In this document: positions 16,272 through 24,964 of the stretch, in pieces | Layout: each line of letters opens with the position of its first letter | Numbering within the stretch: the first letter of the stretch is position 1 | Assembly: GCF_041360795.1 (NCBI RefSeq) | Contig: NZ_JBFUPW010000001.1 | Coordinates: 1,302,001 to 1,366,000, forward strand | Direction: 5' to 3' | Length of the DNA: 64,000 bases | From: Arthrobacter_E sp041360795 | GTDB lineage: Bacteria; Actinomycetota; Actinomycetes; Actinomycetales; Micrococcaceae | The notes under the pieces: model-generated | The model's input: only the letters and a program-made list of their open reading frames with translations | Database searches by the model: none | Told to the model about the DNA's origin: nothing | Made by a program: the position numbers and the translations under genes

Positions 16272-17114
16272 ATGTTGCGCGTAGCAGTTCCCAATAAAGG
16301 TTCCCTTTCCGAAGCCGCCGCGGCGATGCTGGCCGAAGCCGGCTACCGCCAGCGCCGGGACAACCGTGAACTCGTCATGGTGGATCCCGACAACGATGTG
16401 GAGTTCTTCTTCCTCCGTCCCCGCGACATCGCGGTGTACGTGGGGCAGGGCACCCTCGACGTCGGCATCACCGGCCGCGATCTTCTGCTGGACGCCCAGG
16501 TGGAGGCGGTCGAAATGCTCGAACTCGGGTTCGCCGCTTCGACCTTCCGGTTCGCCGGGCCCGTCGGAGACTTCCAGAGCGTCGAGCAGCTGGCCGGCAA
16601 GCGCCTCGCCACCAGCTACGACGGCCTGCTCCGCGATTACCTCGCGAACCTCGGCATCGACGCCAAGGTGGTCCGCCTCGACGGCGCGGTCGAGTCCTCG
16701 GTGCGCCTCGGCGTCGCCGATGCGATCGCCGACGTCGTCGAGACCGGCAACACCCTGAAGGCCGCCGGCATGGAGATCTTCGGCGAGCCGATCCTGAAGT
16801 CCCAGGCCGTGCTGATCGGACGGCCGGGGGAGAACAACCCCGCCGCCGAGGTGCTGATCCGCCGCCTGCAGGGCGTGCTCGTGGCGCGTCAGTACGTGCT
16901 GGTGGACTACGACATCCGCAAAGACCTGGTGGAGGAGGCCGCGGCCCTGACGCCGGGCCTGGAATCTCCCACGGTGTCGCCGCTGCGTGACTCCGATTGG
17001 GTGGCCGTGCGCTCGATGGTGCTCAAGAAATCCACCAATCAGGTCATGGATGAGCTCTACGATCTGGGCGCCCGCGCCATCCTGGTGAGCAGCATCCACG
17101 CCTGCCGCATCTGA
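16272..17114 (+). CDS. hisG: ATP phosphoribosyltransferase (long form)
   Basis: 280 residues; condenses ATP and PRPP, the first and feedback-controlled histidine step. Starts MLRVAVPNKGSLSEAAAAML, has the PRPP-binding region VVETGNTLKAAGM, and its length plus a C-terminal ACT-like segment (about residues 210-280, ending VSSIHACRI) mark it as the long, histidine-inhibited form that works without HisZ. It is 137 bases after hisE and 28 bases before hisF. Confidence 0.95.
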   Translation: MLRVAVPNKGSLSEAAAAMLAEAGYRQRRDNRELVMVDPDNDVEFFFLRPRDIAVYVGQGTLDVGITGRDLLLDAQVEAVEMLELGFAASTFRFAGPVGDFQSVEQLAGKRLATSYDGLLRDYLANLGIDAKVVRLDGAVESSVRLGVADAIADVVETGNTLKAAGMEIFGEPILKSQAVLIGRPGENNPAAEVLIRRLQGVLVARQYVLVDYDIRKDLVEEAAALTPGLESPTVSPLRDSDWVAVRSMVLKKSTNQVMDELYDLGARAILVSSIHACRI

Positions 17115-17142
17115 GCCACCGGACGAGAACCCAGGAGGAACC

Positions 17143-17922
17143 ATGGCCGTCGCCATCCGCGTGATCCCCTGCCTTGACGTCGACGCCGACCGCGTGGTCA
17201 AGGGAGTCAACTTCAAGGGCCTTCGCGACGCCGGAGATCCGGTCGAGCTGGCTCACCGTTACGACCGCGCCGGGGCGGACGAGCTGACGTTCCTGGACGT
17301 CACCGCGAGCTCCGGCAACCGCGAGACCACGTTCGACGTCGTCCGTCGCACCGCCGAGGAGATCTTCATCCCCCTCACGGTCGGCGGCGGCGTGCGCGGC
17401 GTGGCCGAGGTGGACAAGCTGCTGCGCTACGGCGCGGACAAGGCATCCATCAACACGGCCGCCGTCGCGCGTCCCGACGTGATCGATGAGATCACCCGGC
17501 ACTTCGGCTCCCAGGTCCTGGTGCTCTCGGTGGACGCGCGCCGTGTCCCGGAGGGTGCGGGCAGCACGACGCCCTCGGGCTTCGAGGTGACGACCCACGG
17601 CGGACGTCAGGGCACCGGAATCGACGCCATCGCCTGGGCACGGGAGGCCGCCGACCGGGGTGTGGGGGAGATCCTGCTGAACTCCATCGACGCCGACGGC
17701 ACCAAGGACGGCTTCGATCTGGAGATGATCCGTGCCGTGCGGGCCGCCGTGAACATCCCGCTCATCGCCTCGGGCGGCGCCGGGATTCCGGAGCACTTCC
17801 CGCCCGCCATCGAAGCCGGCGCGGACGCCGTGCTCGCCGCGTCCATGTTCCACTTCGGGCCGGACGACATGATCGCCCAGGTCAAGACCGCCATCCGCGA
17901 GGCCGGGTACGAAGTCCGCTGA
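17143..17922 (+). CDS. hisF: imidazole glycerol phosphate synthase cyclase subunit
   Basis: 259-residue TIM barrel; with HisH makes IGP and AICAR. Signatures are VIPCLDVDADRVVKGVNF (catalytic Asp), ELTFLDVTASSGNRET, LTVGGGVRGV, GEILLNSIDADGTKDGF (second catalytic Asp) and PLIASGGAG. ATG at 17143 follows AGGAGG. hisH and hisA are not in the window. The gene ends at a large composite terminator. Confidence 0.96.
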   Translation: MAVAIRVIPCLDVDADRVVKGVNFKGLRDAGDPVELAHRYDRAGADELTFLDVTASSGNRETTFDVVRRTAEEIFIPLTVGGGVRGVAEVDKLLRYGADKASINTAAVARPDVIDEITRHFGSQVLVLSVDARRVPEGAGSTTPSGFEVTTHGGRQGTGIDAIAWAREAADRGVGEILLNSIDADGTKDGFDLEMIRAVRAAVNIPLIASGGAGIPEHFPPAIEAGADAVLAASMFHFGPDDMIAQVKTAIREAGYEVR

Positions 17923-17947
17923 CCTCGGGGCGCAGAGCGTTCCACCG

Positions 17948-18009
17948 GAACTGAAGAGGGACCCTGCCGTCTGGCAGGGTACCTCTTGAGTTCAGTCCCT
18001 CTTCAGTTC
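17948..18009. terminator. nested bidirectional terminator between hisF and the TIGR03085 gene
   Basis: An outer perfect 14-bp inverted repeat (17948-17961 with 17996-18009) encloses a 7-bp hairpin (17962-17968/17973-17979). A middle segment (17982-17993) can also pair with the left arm with one mismatch. It separates two convergent genes. Confidence 0.75.
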
Positions 18010-18031
18010 ATGAGTGTTGCGAGGGCTCGTC

Positions 18032-18673
18032 TCAGGCGCCGAGCGTCGCCGAGCGGAGCAGGGCGACGGCGTCGGGCTGCCCCTCGAACGACACCAGGGC
18101 ATGCGAGGCGCGGCCGTAAGCATGCATCATGAGCTCGGCCGGATCGCCGAGGATGGCCACCGAGTCCGGCGCCCGGCGGGCCACGTGACGCGGACCGTTC
18201 GGACGGACCAGCACGATCCCGAGGTCGACGCCGCGGTAGAGCAGGGCGGCGCGCTTCACGAGATCCGCCCAGAGAGCCTCGGCGTACGAGTCATCGAGCG
18301 CGCGCGGCGCCCAGCGGTCCCCGGCGCGCCGGACGTCCTCGGCGTGCACGAAGTACTCCGCGAGATTGGCCAGTTCTGCGACCGCGGGGATGCCCCAGGG
18401 GGAGAAGCGGGACGGGCCGGCGAGGAACCGCTCCACGAGCTTGACGTAAGCGCCGTCATCCAGGGTGGAGGCGAGCTCTTCGATCGCCTGATCCGTGGCG
18501 GGCGCCAGCGCCTTCACCGCGAGACCCAGGGCGACCCGCGGGCTGTTCTCCCGCAGGTGCAGGTGCGCCAGCAGGTGGCGCGTCTTCCACCCCTCACAGA
18601 GGGTGGGCGCGTCGGGACCGGCCGCGAGCAAAGTCTCGGCCAGGAATTCTCGGGAGGGGGCCACAAAACGCAT
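18032..18673 (-). CDS. TIGR03085-family DinB/MDMPI-like metal-binding protein
   Basis: 213 residues. Belongs to the actinobacterial TIGR03085 group of the DinB/mycothiol-dependent maleylpyruvate isomerase superfamily, four-helix proteins often binding a divalent metal. The N-terminal block CEGWKTRHLLAHLHLRE carries the typical Trp-x-x-x-x-L-x-x-H pattern, and a later HAEDVRRA supplies another conserved His. Enzymatic role unknown. Start chosen at ATG 18673 (MRFVAPSREFL); an upstream in-frame ATG at 18721 would add an atypical leader. Confidence 0.83.
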   Translation of the reverse strand: MRFVAPSREFLAETLLAAGPDAPTLCEGWKTRHLLAHLHLRENSPRVALGLAVKALAPATDQAIEELASTLDDGAYVKLVERFLAGPSRFSPWGIPAVAELANLAEYFVHAEDVRRAGDRWAPRALDDSYAEALWADLVKRAALLYRGVDLGIVLVRPNGPRHVARRAPDSVAILGDPAELMMHAYGRASHALVSFEGQPDAVALLRSATLGA

Positions 18674-18825
18674 CACTGTGAACCTAACACGAGAGGGGGT
18701 TTCCGGCGGTGCATGGCACACCGCGCGACGCGGCGTTGCGCACAGGGCGGACCACGGTGCCGGTCGGCGTCACCGAGCCGGGTGGAGGCGGGGCGGCAGG
18801 GCTCGCCGTACTAGACTGGATCGCG

Positions 18826-19299
18826 ATGTCTGAACAGCCCATTCCCCCTCTTTCCGGCGCGTCCACCGGCTCCGAGCCGACCACCGAGCTCGCCTCTGAC
18901 GTGGCGTCCCGCCTCAAGCGCGACGACCACGGTCTGGTGGCGGCCATCATCCAGCAGCATGACAGCGGAGAAGTCCTCATGCTCGGCTGGATGGACGACG
19001 AAGCGCTCCGCCGCACGCTCACCACGGGCCGGGTCACCTTCTGGTCCCGCTCGCGGCAGGAGTACTGGCGCAAGGGGGACACCTCGGGCCATGTGCAGTG
19101 GGTGAAGTCCGTCGCGCTGGACTGCGACGGCGACGCGCTCCTGGTGCGCGTCGACCAGGTGGGCGCCGCCTGCCACACGGGAACGCGGACCTGCTTTGAC
19201 GGCCGGGAGCTGCCCGCCGTCGTCGGGTCCCGGGACGCCGGGCACACCACCGCCAAGGAACCGACCGCTGACGACGCGACGACGGAAGGGGCACGCTAG
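18826..19299 (+). CDS. hisI: phosphoribosyl-AMP cyclohydrolase
   Basis: 157 residues; opens the adenine ring of PR-AMP, the third histidine step. A 30-residue variable N-terminus precedes the conserved core: VLMLGWMDDEALRRTL, FWSRSRQEYWRKG, and the metal-binding segment LDCDGDALLVRV with a downstream GAACHTGTRTCF (Cys ligands). The last base overlaps the trpE GTG, so histidine and tryptophan genes are transcriptionally linked here. Confidence 0.94.
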   Translation: MSEQPIPPLSGASTGSEPTTELASDVASRLKRDDHGLVAAIIQQHDSGEVLMLGWMDDEALRRTLTTGRVTFWSRSRQEYWRKGDTSGHVQWVKSVALDCDGDALLVRVDQVGAACHTGTRTCFDGRELPAVVGSRDAGHTTAKEPTADDATTEGAR

Positions 19300-20876
19300 T
19301 GCTGGAGACCACCGCACTGACCCCGAGCCTGAACGAGTTCCGGACCCTGGCGCGCGAGCACCGGGTCATCTCGGTGACGCTGAAGGTGCTGGCCGACGCG
19401 GAGACGCCGATCAGCCTCTACCGCAAGCTCGCCCTCGCCGACGACGGCGCCGCGAAGCCCGGGACGTTCCTCTTCGAATCCGCCGCGGTCGGCGGGTCGT
19501 GGAGCCGCTACTCCTTCATCGGCGCGCACAGCCGGGCCACGCTGACGACGCGCGACGGCGAGGCCTTCTGGCAGGGTGAGCCGCCCCAGGGCGTCCCCAC
19601 TTCGGGGAACCCGGCCGAGGCCCTCCGCCTCACCCTCGAAGCGCTGCGCACCGAGCGCCACGCCGATCTGCCCCCGCTGACGTCCGGCCTGGTCGGTTTC
19701 GTGGGCTGGGAGACCGTCCGGCACTGGGAGCGGCTGGTCCACCCGCCGCAGGATGATCTGAACCTGCCGGAGCTCGCCCTCAACCTGGTGAGCGACATCG
19801 CGGTCCACGACAACGTGGACGGTTCGGTGCTGCTCGTGGCCAACGCCATCAACATGGACGACAGCCCGGAACGGGTCGACGAGGCCTACCAGGACGCCGT
19901 GAACCGGCTCGACGCCATGCTGGAACGCCTCCAGCGTCCGGCCGCGCCGGCCATCGCCGCCCTGGCTCCGAGCCGTGACTACCAGGAATCCGTGCAGCAC
20001 CGCTGGCCGGAACCGCAGTACCTGGAGGCCATCGACCGCGGCAAGGAGGCCATCCGCGACGGCGAGGTCTTCCAGGTGGTCATCTCCCGGCGCTTCGAGC
20101 TGGACTGCGCCGCCAGCGCCCTGGACGTCTACCGGATGCTGCGCAACAGCAACCCCAGCCCGTACATGTACCTCTGCAACTTCGAGGATCCGGAGGGCCG
20201 GGAGTACGCGATCGCGGGCTCCAGCCCCGAAGCGCTCGTGACGGTCACCGACCGCGAGGTGATCACCCACCCGATCGCCGGGTCCCGGCCGCGCGGCAAG
20301 ACCCATGACGCCGACGTCGCGCTGGCCGAGGAGCTCCTCGCGGACACGAAGGAACGCGCCGAGCACCTCATGCTGGTGGACCTGTCCCGCAACGACCTCT
20401 CGCGGGTCTGCACCGCCGGCACCGTGGATGTCACGCAGTTCATGGAAGTGGAGCGCTTCAGTCACATCATGCACCTGGTCTCCACCGTGGTGGGGCAGCT
20501 GGCCCCGGGATCCACGGCCTACGATGTGCTCGCCTCCACGTTCCCGGCCGGCACGCTCTCGGGCGCCCCGAAGCCGCGGGCGCTGAGTCTGCTGGACGAG
20601 CTGGAGCCGCACCGGCGCAGCGTCTACGGGGGAGTGGTCGGCTACCTCGACTTCGCCGGGGACATGGACATGGCCATCGCCATCCGCACGGCGCTGCTGC
20701 TGGACGGGAAAGCATACGTCCAGGCCGGTGGCGGCATCGTCGCCGATTCCCACAAGCCGGACGAGGCGCTGGAGACCGTGAACAAGGCCGCGGCGCCGCT
20801 GCGTGCCGCGCATCTCGCCTCCGCTCTGCGGGATGCGGAGCCCGGGCTCGCCACGTCCCTCGCGGAAGGTCAGTGA
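19299..20876 (+). CDS. trpE: anthranilate synthase component I
   Basis: 525 residues; with the TrpG glutaminase converts chorismate to anthranilate. The N-terminal domain has FLFESAAVGGSWSRYSF (Trp-binding LLES-type element) and the chorismate-binding domain has GEVFQVVISRRFE, PIAGSRPRGKT, LMLVDLSRNDL, AGTLSGAPKPRA and YVQAGGGIVADS. A GTG start overlaps hisI. trpG and trpD are not in the window. No leader peptide or T-box was found upstream because the start lies within hisI. Confidence 0.95.
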   Translation: MLETTALTPSLNEFRTLAREHRVISVTLKVLADAETPISLYRKLALADDGAAKPGTFLFESAAVGGSWSRYSFIGAHSRATLTTRDGEAFWQGEPPQGVPTSGNPAEALRLTLEALRTERHADLPPLTSGLVGFVGWETVRHWERLVHPPQDDLNLPELALNLVSDIAVHDNVDGSVLLVANAINMDDSPERVDEAYQDAVNRLDAMLERLQRPAAPAIAALAPSRDYQESVQHRWPEPQYLEAIDRGKEAIRDGEVFQVVISRRFELDCAASALDVYRMLRNSNPSPYMYLCNFEDPEGREYAIAGSSPEALVTVTDREVITHPIAGSRPRGKTHDADVALAEELLADTKERAEHLMLVDLSRNDLSRVCTAGTVDVTQFMEVERFSHIMHLVSTVVGQLAPGSTAYDVLASTFPAGTLSGAPKPRALSLLDELEPHRRSVYGGVVGYLDFAGDMDMAIAIRTALLLDGKAYVQAGGGIVADSHKPDEALETVNKAAAPLRAAHLASALRDAEPGLATSLAEGQ

Positions 20877-21508
20877 TGAGCCGCACCACAGCTCCCCGCT
20901 GGTCCCGGAAGGCCACCGTCGTGCTCGTGACGGTGCTGTGCGCCGTCGCGGTCTTCGGCACCACGACCCAGAGCTGGGTGAATGTCGTCCTGGCACAGAG
21001 TGGCGTCAGGATGCCCGACATCCACGTCGCCGGCAGCAAGGCCGCCACGGCCGTCACGGCCCTCGCCGTGGTGGCGGTGGCCGGAGCGATCGCCAGCAGC
21101 ATCGCGGGCCGCGTGGCCCGCTGGGTGGTCGCCGTGGCGATCGCGCTCTCCGGCGTGGGCATCGTGTCCGCCGGCTTGACCGTCCTGAACGACCCGCGGT
21201 CCGCGGCTCAGGGCGAGATCAGCCGCCAGACCGGCGTCGCGAACGGACCGGCGGACGTCAGCCTGACCACCTTCCCGGTGCTCGCCGTGATCTTCGGCGC
21301 GCTCCTCATCCTGTGCGCGGTGTGGCTGGTTCTCGCCTCGCGGCACTGGGCGGGGAGCTCGAAATACGACGGCGCCGCGGGCCGGTCCCGTGCGGCGGCC
21401 AAGGGCTCCGCGAGCCCTTCCGCCGCAGCCGAGGAGGCCGACGACGACGAGCCCCTGGATGCGATCGACAGCTGGGATCAGCTCAGTAAGGGTCACGACC
21501 CCAGCTAG
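20876..21508 (+). CDS. Trp-operon-associated membrane protein (TIGR02234 type)
   Basis: 210 residues with four hydrophobic helices (approximately residues 10-30, 55-75, 78-98, 135-158), then a hydrophilic Ala/Ser and acidic tail ending WDQLSKGHDPS. It matches the actinobacterial family repeatedly found between trpE and trpC, whose function is unknown. The TTTQSWV motif after the first helix is typical. ATG at 20876 overlaps the trpE stop. Confidence 0.85.
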   Translation: MSRTTAPRWSRKATVVLVTVLCAVAVFGTTTQSWVNVVLAQSGVRMPDIHVAGSKAATAVTALAVVAVAGAIASSIAGRVARWVVAVAIALSGVGIVSAGLTVLNDPRSAAQGEISRQTGVANGPADVSLTTFPVLAVIFGALLILCAVWLVLASRHWAGSSKYDGAAGRSRAAAKGSASPSAAAEEADDDEPLDAIDSWDQLSKGHDPS

Positions 21509-21603
21509 GCCTGTCCGGCAGGTGGGCACGGCGGCTCCGCTGCGCCTGGACCTGCACAATCAATGGCAGAATGTAGTTAGTTTCATTCCTGAGGAGTATC
21601 ACC

Positions 21604-21864
21604 ATGAGCAAAGCCACTGTTTCCGCCAGCCAGTCCACCGAGTCCCACGCGGACGAGATCGGACACGGCAACAGCCCGGCTGCCTGGACCTGCGTGGCCA
21701 TCATGCTGGTGGGCGCCCTGGTTTCGTCCATCGCCTTCGTCCTGGCCAGCGCGCCGGTCTTCTGGGGCGGCATCGGCGTCATGGTGATCGGTCTCCTGGC
21801 CGGCTTCGCCATGCGCAAGGCCGGTTACGGCGTCGGCGGCAGCAAGCTCAAGAACAGCCACTGA
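21604..21864 (+). CDS. HGxxPAAW family small membrane protein
   Basis: 86 residues, two transmembrane helices. The defining HGNSPAAW motif sits just before the first helix (about residue 21), and the loop between the helices contains the family FWGGIGVMVIG pattern. The family is confined largely to actinobacteria and lies by habit in trp operons; no biochemical role is known. It has its own upstream leader of about 95 bases with a TGAGGAGTATC ribosome site, and trpC starts three bases later. Confidence 0.88.
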   Translation: MSKATVSASQSTESHADEIGHGNSPAAWTCVAIMLVGALVSSIAFVLASAPVFWGGIGVMVIGLLAGFAMRKAGYGVGGSKLKNSH

Positions 21865-21867
21865 TCT

Positions 21868-22680
21868 GTGACTGTCCTCGACGACATCATCGCGGGAGTC
21901 CGCGAAGACCTTGAGGCCCGTCGGCTGCCCCAGGCCGAGATCGAGGACGCCGCGCGCGCCGCGGCACCCGCCCGGGACGCCTGGGCCGCACTCGGTGGCG
22001 GTCAGCCCGACGCCGGGCTGAAGGTCATCGCCGAGATCAAGCGCAGCAGCCCCTCCAAGGGTGAGCTGGCGGGCATCGTCGATCCGGCGGCTCTCGCGGA
22101 GCAGTACGTCTCCGGGGGAGCCTCCGTCATCTCGGTCCTGACCGAGCAGCGCCGCTTCAAGGGCAGCCTCGCCGATCTGGACGCGGTGCGCGCCCGGGTG
22201 GACGTGCCGCTGCTCCGCAAGGACTTCACGGTGGACGAGTATCAGATCTGGGAGGCCCGCGCCCACGGCGCAGACCTCATCCTGCTGATCGCCGCCGCTC
22301 TCGATGACGCGCAGCTCAAGGACTTCAGCGACCTCACCCACGAACTGGGCATGAACGTCCTGCTGGAGACCCACACGCTCGAGGAGATCGAGCGGGCCGC
22401 GGCCGTGGAGGCTCGCATCATCGGCGTCAACGTGCGGAATCTGAAGACCCTCGACGTCGATCGCGGCGTCTTCGGCGGGCTGGCCTCGGCCATTCCGGCA
22501 GGAGCCATCGCCGTGGCGGAGTCGGGAGTCCGCGGGGTCGAGGACGCCGTGCACTACGCGTCCCAGGGCGCCCAGGCGCTCCTGGTGGGCGAGGCTCTCG
22601 TCACCACCGAGGACCCTCGCCGGCTGCTGCAGGACTTCCGGGAGGCCGGCACGCGGGCCATGCCGGCCCGGCGCGACTGA
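21868..22680 (+). CDS. trpC: indole-3-glycerol phosphate synthase
   Basis: 270-residue TIM barrel; converts CdRP to indole-3-glycerol phosphate. Motifs: VIAEIKRSSPSKG (catalytic Lys), VSVLTE-type ASVISVLTEQRRFKGS, PLLRKDFTVDEYQI (catalytic Lys), IIGVNVRNLKT and AVAESGV. GTG start right after the HGxxPAAW gene. Confidence 0.96.
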   Translation: MTVLDDIIAGVREDLEARRLPQAEIEDAARAAAPARDAWAALGGGQPDAGLKVIAEIKRSSPSKGELAGIVDPAALAEQYVSGGASVISVLTEQRRFKGSLADLDAVRARVDVPLLRKDFTVDEYQIWEARAHGADLILLIAAALDDAQLKDFSDLTHELGMNVLLETHTLEEIERAAAVEARIIGVNVRNLKTLDVDRGVFGGLASAIPAGAIAVAESGVRGVEDAVHYASQGAQALLVGEALVTTEDPRRLLQDFREAGTRAMPARRD

Positions 22681-22757
22681 ACAGCTCTACGAACACGCCC
22701 GGCGATGCCCACGCGGCGTCGCCGGTCCGAACCGAAACACAGAGGACGGTGAGCGCG

Positions 22758-24164
22758 ATGGCGGAGAACGCATCGCAGAACCCCGGGCAGGGCGCGGCTG
22801 AAGAGCAGGCGTTCGGGGACCCCGCTGAGGCATTCCTGGCGGGACGGCTGGCGGAGCAGGCCGAGGCCGGCAGCGCCGGCCGCGGCCCGCTGCGCCACGC
22901 GGAAGGACCTTACTTCGGTGAGTACGGCGGACGCTGGATGCCCGAGTCCCTCATCGCCGCCCTGGACGAGCTGGAGGACACCTTCAACAAGGCCCGGCTG
23001 GATCCCGATTTCCTCGCGGAGATCTCCGAGCTGAACAAGAACTACTCGGGGCGCCCGAGCCTCCTCACCGAGGCCAAGCGCTTCTCCGAGCACGCCGGTG
23101 GCGCCCGGGTCTTCCTCAAGCGCGAAGACCTCAACCACACCGGTTCGCACAAGATCAACAACGTGCTGGGTCAGGCCCTGCTGGCCAAGCGCATGGGCAA
23201 GACCCGTGTGATCGCCGAGACCGGCGCGGGTCAGCATGGCGTCGCCTCGGCCACGGCCGCCGCCCTCATGGGTCTGGAGTGCGTCGTCTACATGGGTGCC
23301 GAGGACTGCCGCCGTCAGGCCCTCAACGTGGCCCGCATGCAGCTGCTCGGCGCCACGGTCATCCCCGTCACGAACGGCTCCCAGACGCTGAAGGACGCCA
23401 TCAACGAGGCGCTCCGCGACTGGGTGACCAATGTGGACAACACCCACTACCTGCTCGGCACGGCGGCCGGAGCCCACCCGTTCCCGGCCATGGTCCGTTT
23501 CTTCCACGAGGTCATCGGGGATGAGGCCCGCGAGCAGATCCTGACCCAGACCGGCCGTCTGCCGGACGCGGTCTGTGCCTGCATCGGCGGCGGGTCGAAC
23601 GCGATCGGCATCTTCCACGGCTTCCTGGACGACCCCGAGGTCGCCATCTACGGCTTCGAGGCCGGAGGAGACGGTGTGGAGACCGGACGGCATGCGGCCA
23701 CGATCACGCTCGGCCGCCCGGGCGTGCTGCACGGCGCGCGTTCCTACCTGATGCAGGACGAGGACGGCCAGACGGTGGAGTCCCACTCCATCTCCGCCGG
23801 CCTGGATTACCCGGGCGTCGGGCCGGAGCACTCCTACCTGCATGACATCGGCCGGGTGACGTACGAGCCGATCACGGACACCGAGGCGATGGACGCCTTC
23901 AAGCTGCTGTCGCAGACCGAGGGCATCATCCCGGCCATCGAGTCGTCGCACGCCCTGGCCGGCGCCATCAAGGTCGGCCAGCGGCTGACTGAGGGCAAGG
24001 ACGATCCCAGCGAGGTCATCGTCGTGGTGAACCTCTCGGGCCGCGGTGACAAGGACGTCCAGACCGCCGCCGAGTGGTTCGACATGCTCGACGAGGACGG
24101 CAACGTCCGCGGCACCACGCTTTCCACACGTCACAGCACCACGGGTGAGGAGTCCCCGGCATGA
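22758..24164 (+). CDS. trpB: tryptophan synthase beta chain
   Basis: 468 residues; PLP enzyme joining indole and serine. PLP-lysine motif NHTGSHKINNVLGQ; phosphate-binding loop IGGGSNAIG; catalytic Glu in RVIAETGAGQHGVA. An in-frame GTG at 22749 is possible, but AGAGGA ends only two bases before it, whereas ATG 22758 has a workable spacing. An acidic N-terminal extension of roughly 50 residues precedes the conserved FGEYGGRWMPE and is typical of actinobacteria. The stop overlaps trpA (ATGA). Confidence 0.95.
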   Translation: MAENASQNPGQGAAEEQAFGDPAEAFLAGRLAEQAEAGSAGRGPLRHAEGPYFGEYGGRWMPESLIAALDELEDTFNKARLDPDFLAEISELNKNYSGRPSLLTEAKRFSEHAGGARVFLKREDLNHTGSHKINNVLGQALLAKRMGKTRVIAETGAGQHGVASATAAALMGLECVVYMGAEDCRRQALNVARMQLLGATVIPVTNGSQTLKDAINEALRDWVTNVDNTHYLLGTAAGAHPFPAMVRFFHEVIGDEAREQILTQTGRLPDAVCACIGGGSNAIGIFHGFLDDPEVAIYGFEAGGDGVETGRHAATITLGRPGVLHGARSYLMQDEDGQTVESHSISAGLDYPGVGPEHSYLHDIGRVTYEPITDTEAMDAFKLLSQTEGIIPAIESSHALAGAIKVGQRLTEGKDDPSEVIVVVNLSGRGDKDVQTAAEWFDMLDEDGNVRGTTLSTRHSTTGEESPA

Positions 24165-24955
24165 TCCACTCCAAGGCCGCGGCCGCCATCGACAAGGCGA
24201 AGGCCGAGGGGCGCTCCGCCCTGATCGGCTACCTGCCCGCCGGATACCCGGACGTCCAGACCAGCATCGACGCCGGCATCGCCCTGGCGAAGAACGGCGC
24301 GGACATCATCGAGATCGGCATCCCGTACTCGGACCCCGTCATGGACGGCCCCGTCATCCAGGCCGCGACCACCGAGGCCCTCGCGAACGGCTTCCACGTG
24401 GCGAGCGTCTTCGACGTCGTCAAGGGCATCACGGAGGCGAGCGACGCCGCCGTCGTGGTCATGACCTACTGGAACCCGGTCATGCGGCTGGGCGTCGACG
24501 AGTTCGCGCGCCGCCTGGCGGAGGCCGGGGGAGCGGGTCTGGTCACGCCGGACCTCATCCCGGACGAGGCTGCCGAGTGGGTCGCCGCGTCGGACAAGTA
24601 CTCGCTGGACCGCATCTTCCTGGTGGCCCCGTCCTCCACGCCGGAGCGCCTCAGCATGACGGTCCAGGCCAGCCGCGGCTTCGTGTACGCCGTCTCGGTC
24701 ATGGGCGTCACCGGCGCCCGTGGTGCCGTGAGCAACCTCGCCGAGAGCCTCGTGGCGGCGACCCACGCCGCCGGGGCGGAACGCGTGTGCGTCGGGCTGG
24801 GCGTGTCCCGGGCCGAGCATGTCCGGGAGATCGCCTCCTACGCCGATGGCGTGATCGTGGGCTCCGCCCTGGTCTCGGCACTTCGCGACGGCGGCGTCCC
24901 CGCCGTCGCACAGCTCACTCAGGAACTCAGCGCCGGATTCACCCCGGCCGGATAG
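24161..24955 (+). CDS. trpA: tryptophan synthase alpha chain
   Basis: 264-residue TIM barrel; cleaves indole-3-glycerol phosphate and channels indole to TrpB. Catalytic Glu in ADIIEIGIPYSDPVMDGP (Glu and Asp both present), LVTPDLIPDE, and the phosphate loop VSVMGVTGARGAV. ATG start overlaps trpB, the standard translational coupling for the alpha2beta2 complex. Confidence 0.96.
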   Translation: MIHSKAAAAIDKAKAEGRSALIGYLPAGYPDVQTSIDAGIALAKNGADIIEIGIPYSDPVMDGPVIQAATTEALANGFHVASVFDVVKGITEASDAAVVVMTYWNPVMRLGVDEFARRLAEAGGAGLVTPDLIPDEAAEWVAASDKYSLDRIFLVAPSSTPERLSMTVQASRGFVYAVSVMGVTGARGAVSNLAESLVAATHAAGAERVCVGLGVSRAEHVREIASYADGVIVGSALVSALRDGGVPAVAQLTQELSAGFTPAG

Positions 24956-24964
24956 GAACCCGGT

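Noticed and set aside
18674..19300. Trp attenuator or T-box upstream of trpE
   Set aside because: trpE starts inside the end of hisI, leaving no leader; no Trp-rich small peptide or T-box sequence was found before hisI.
22554..24134. A 526-codon minus-strand open frame opposite trpB
   Set aside because: No recognisable motifs and it lies exactly opposite a textbook trpB.
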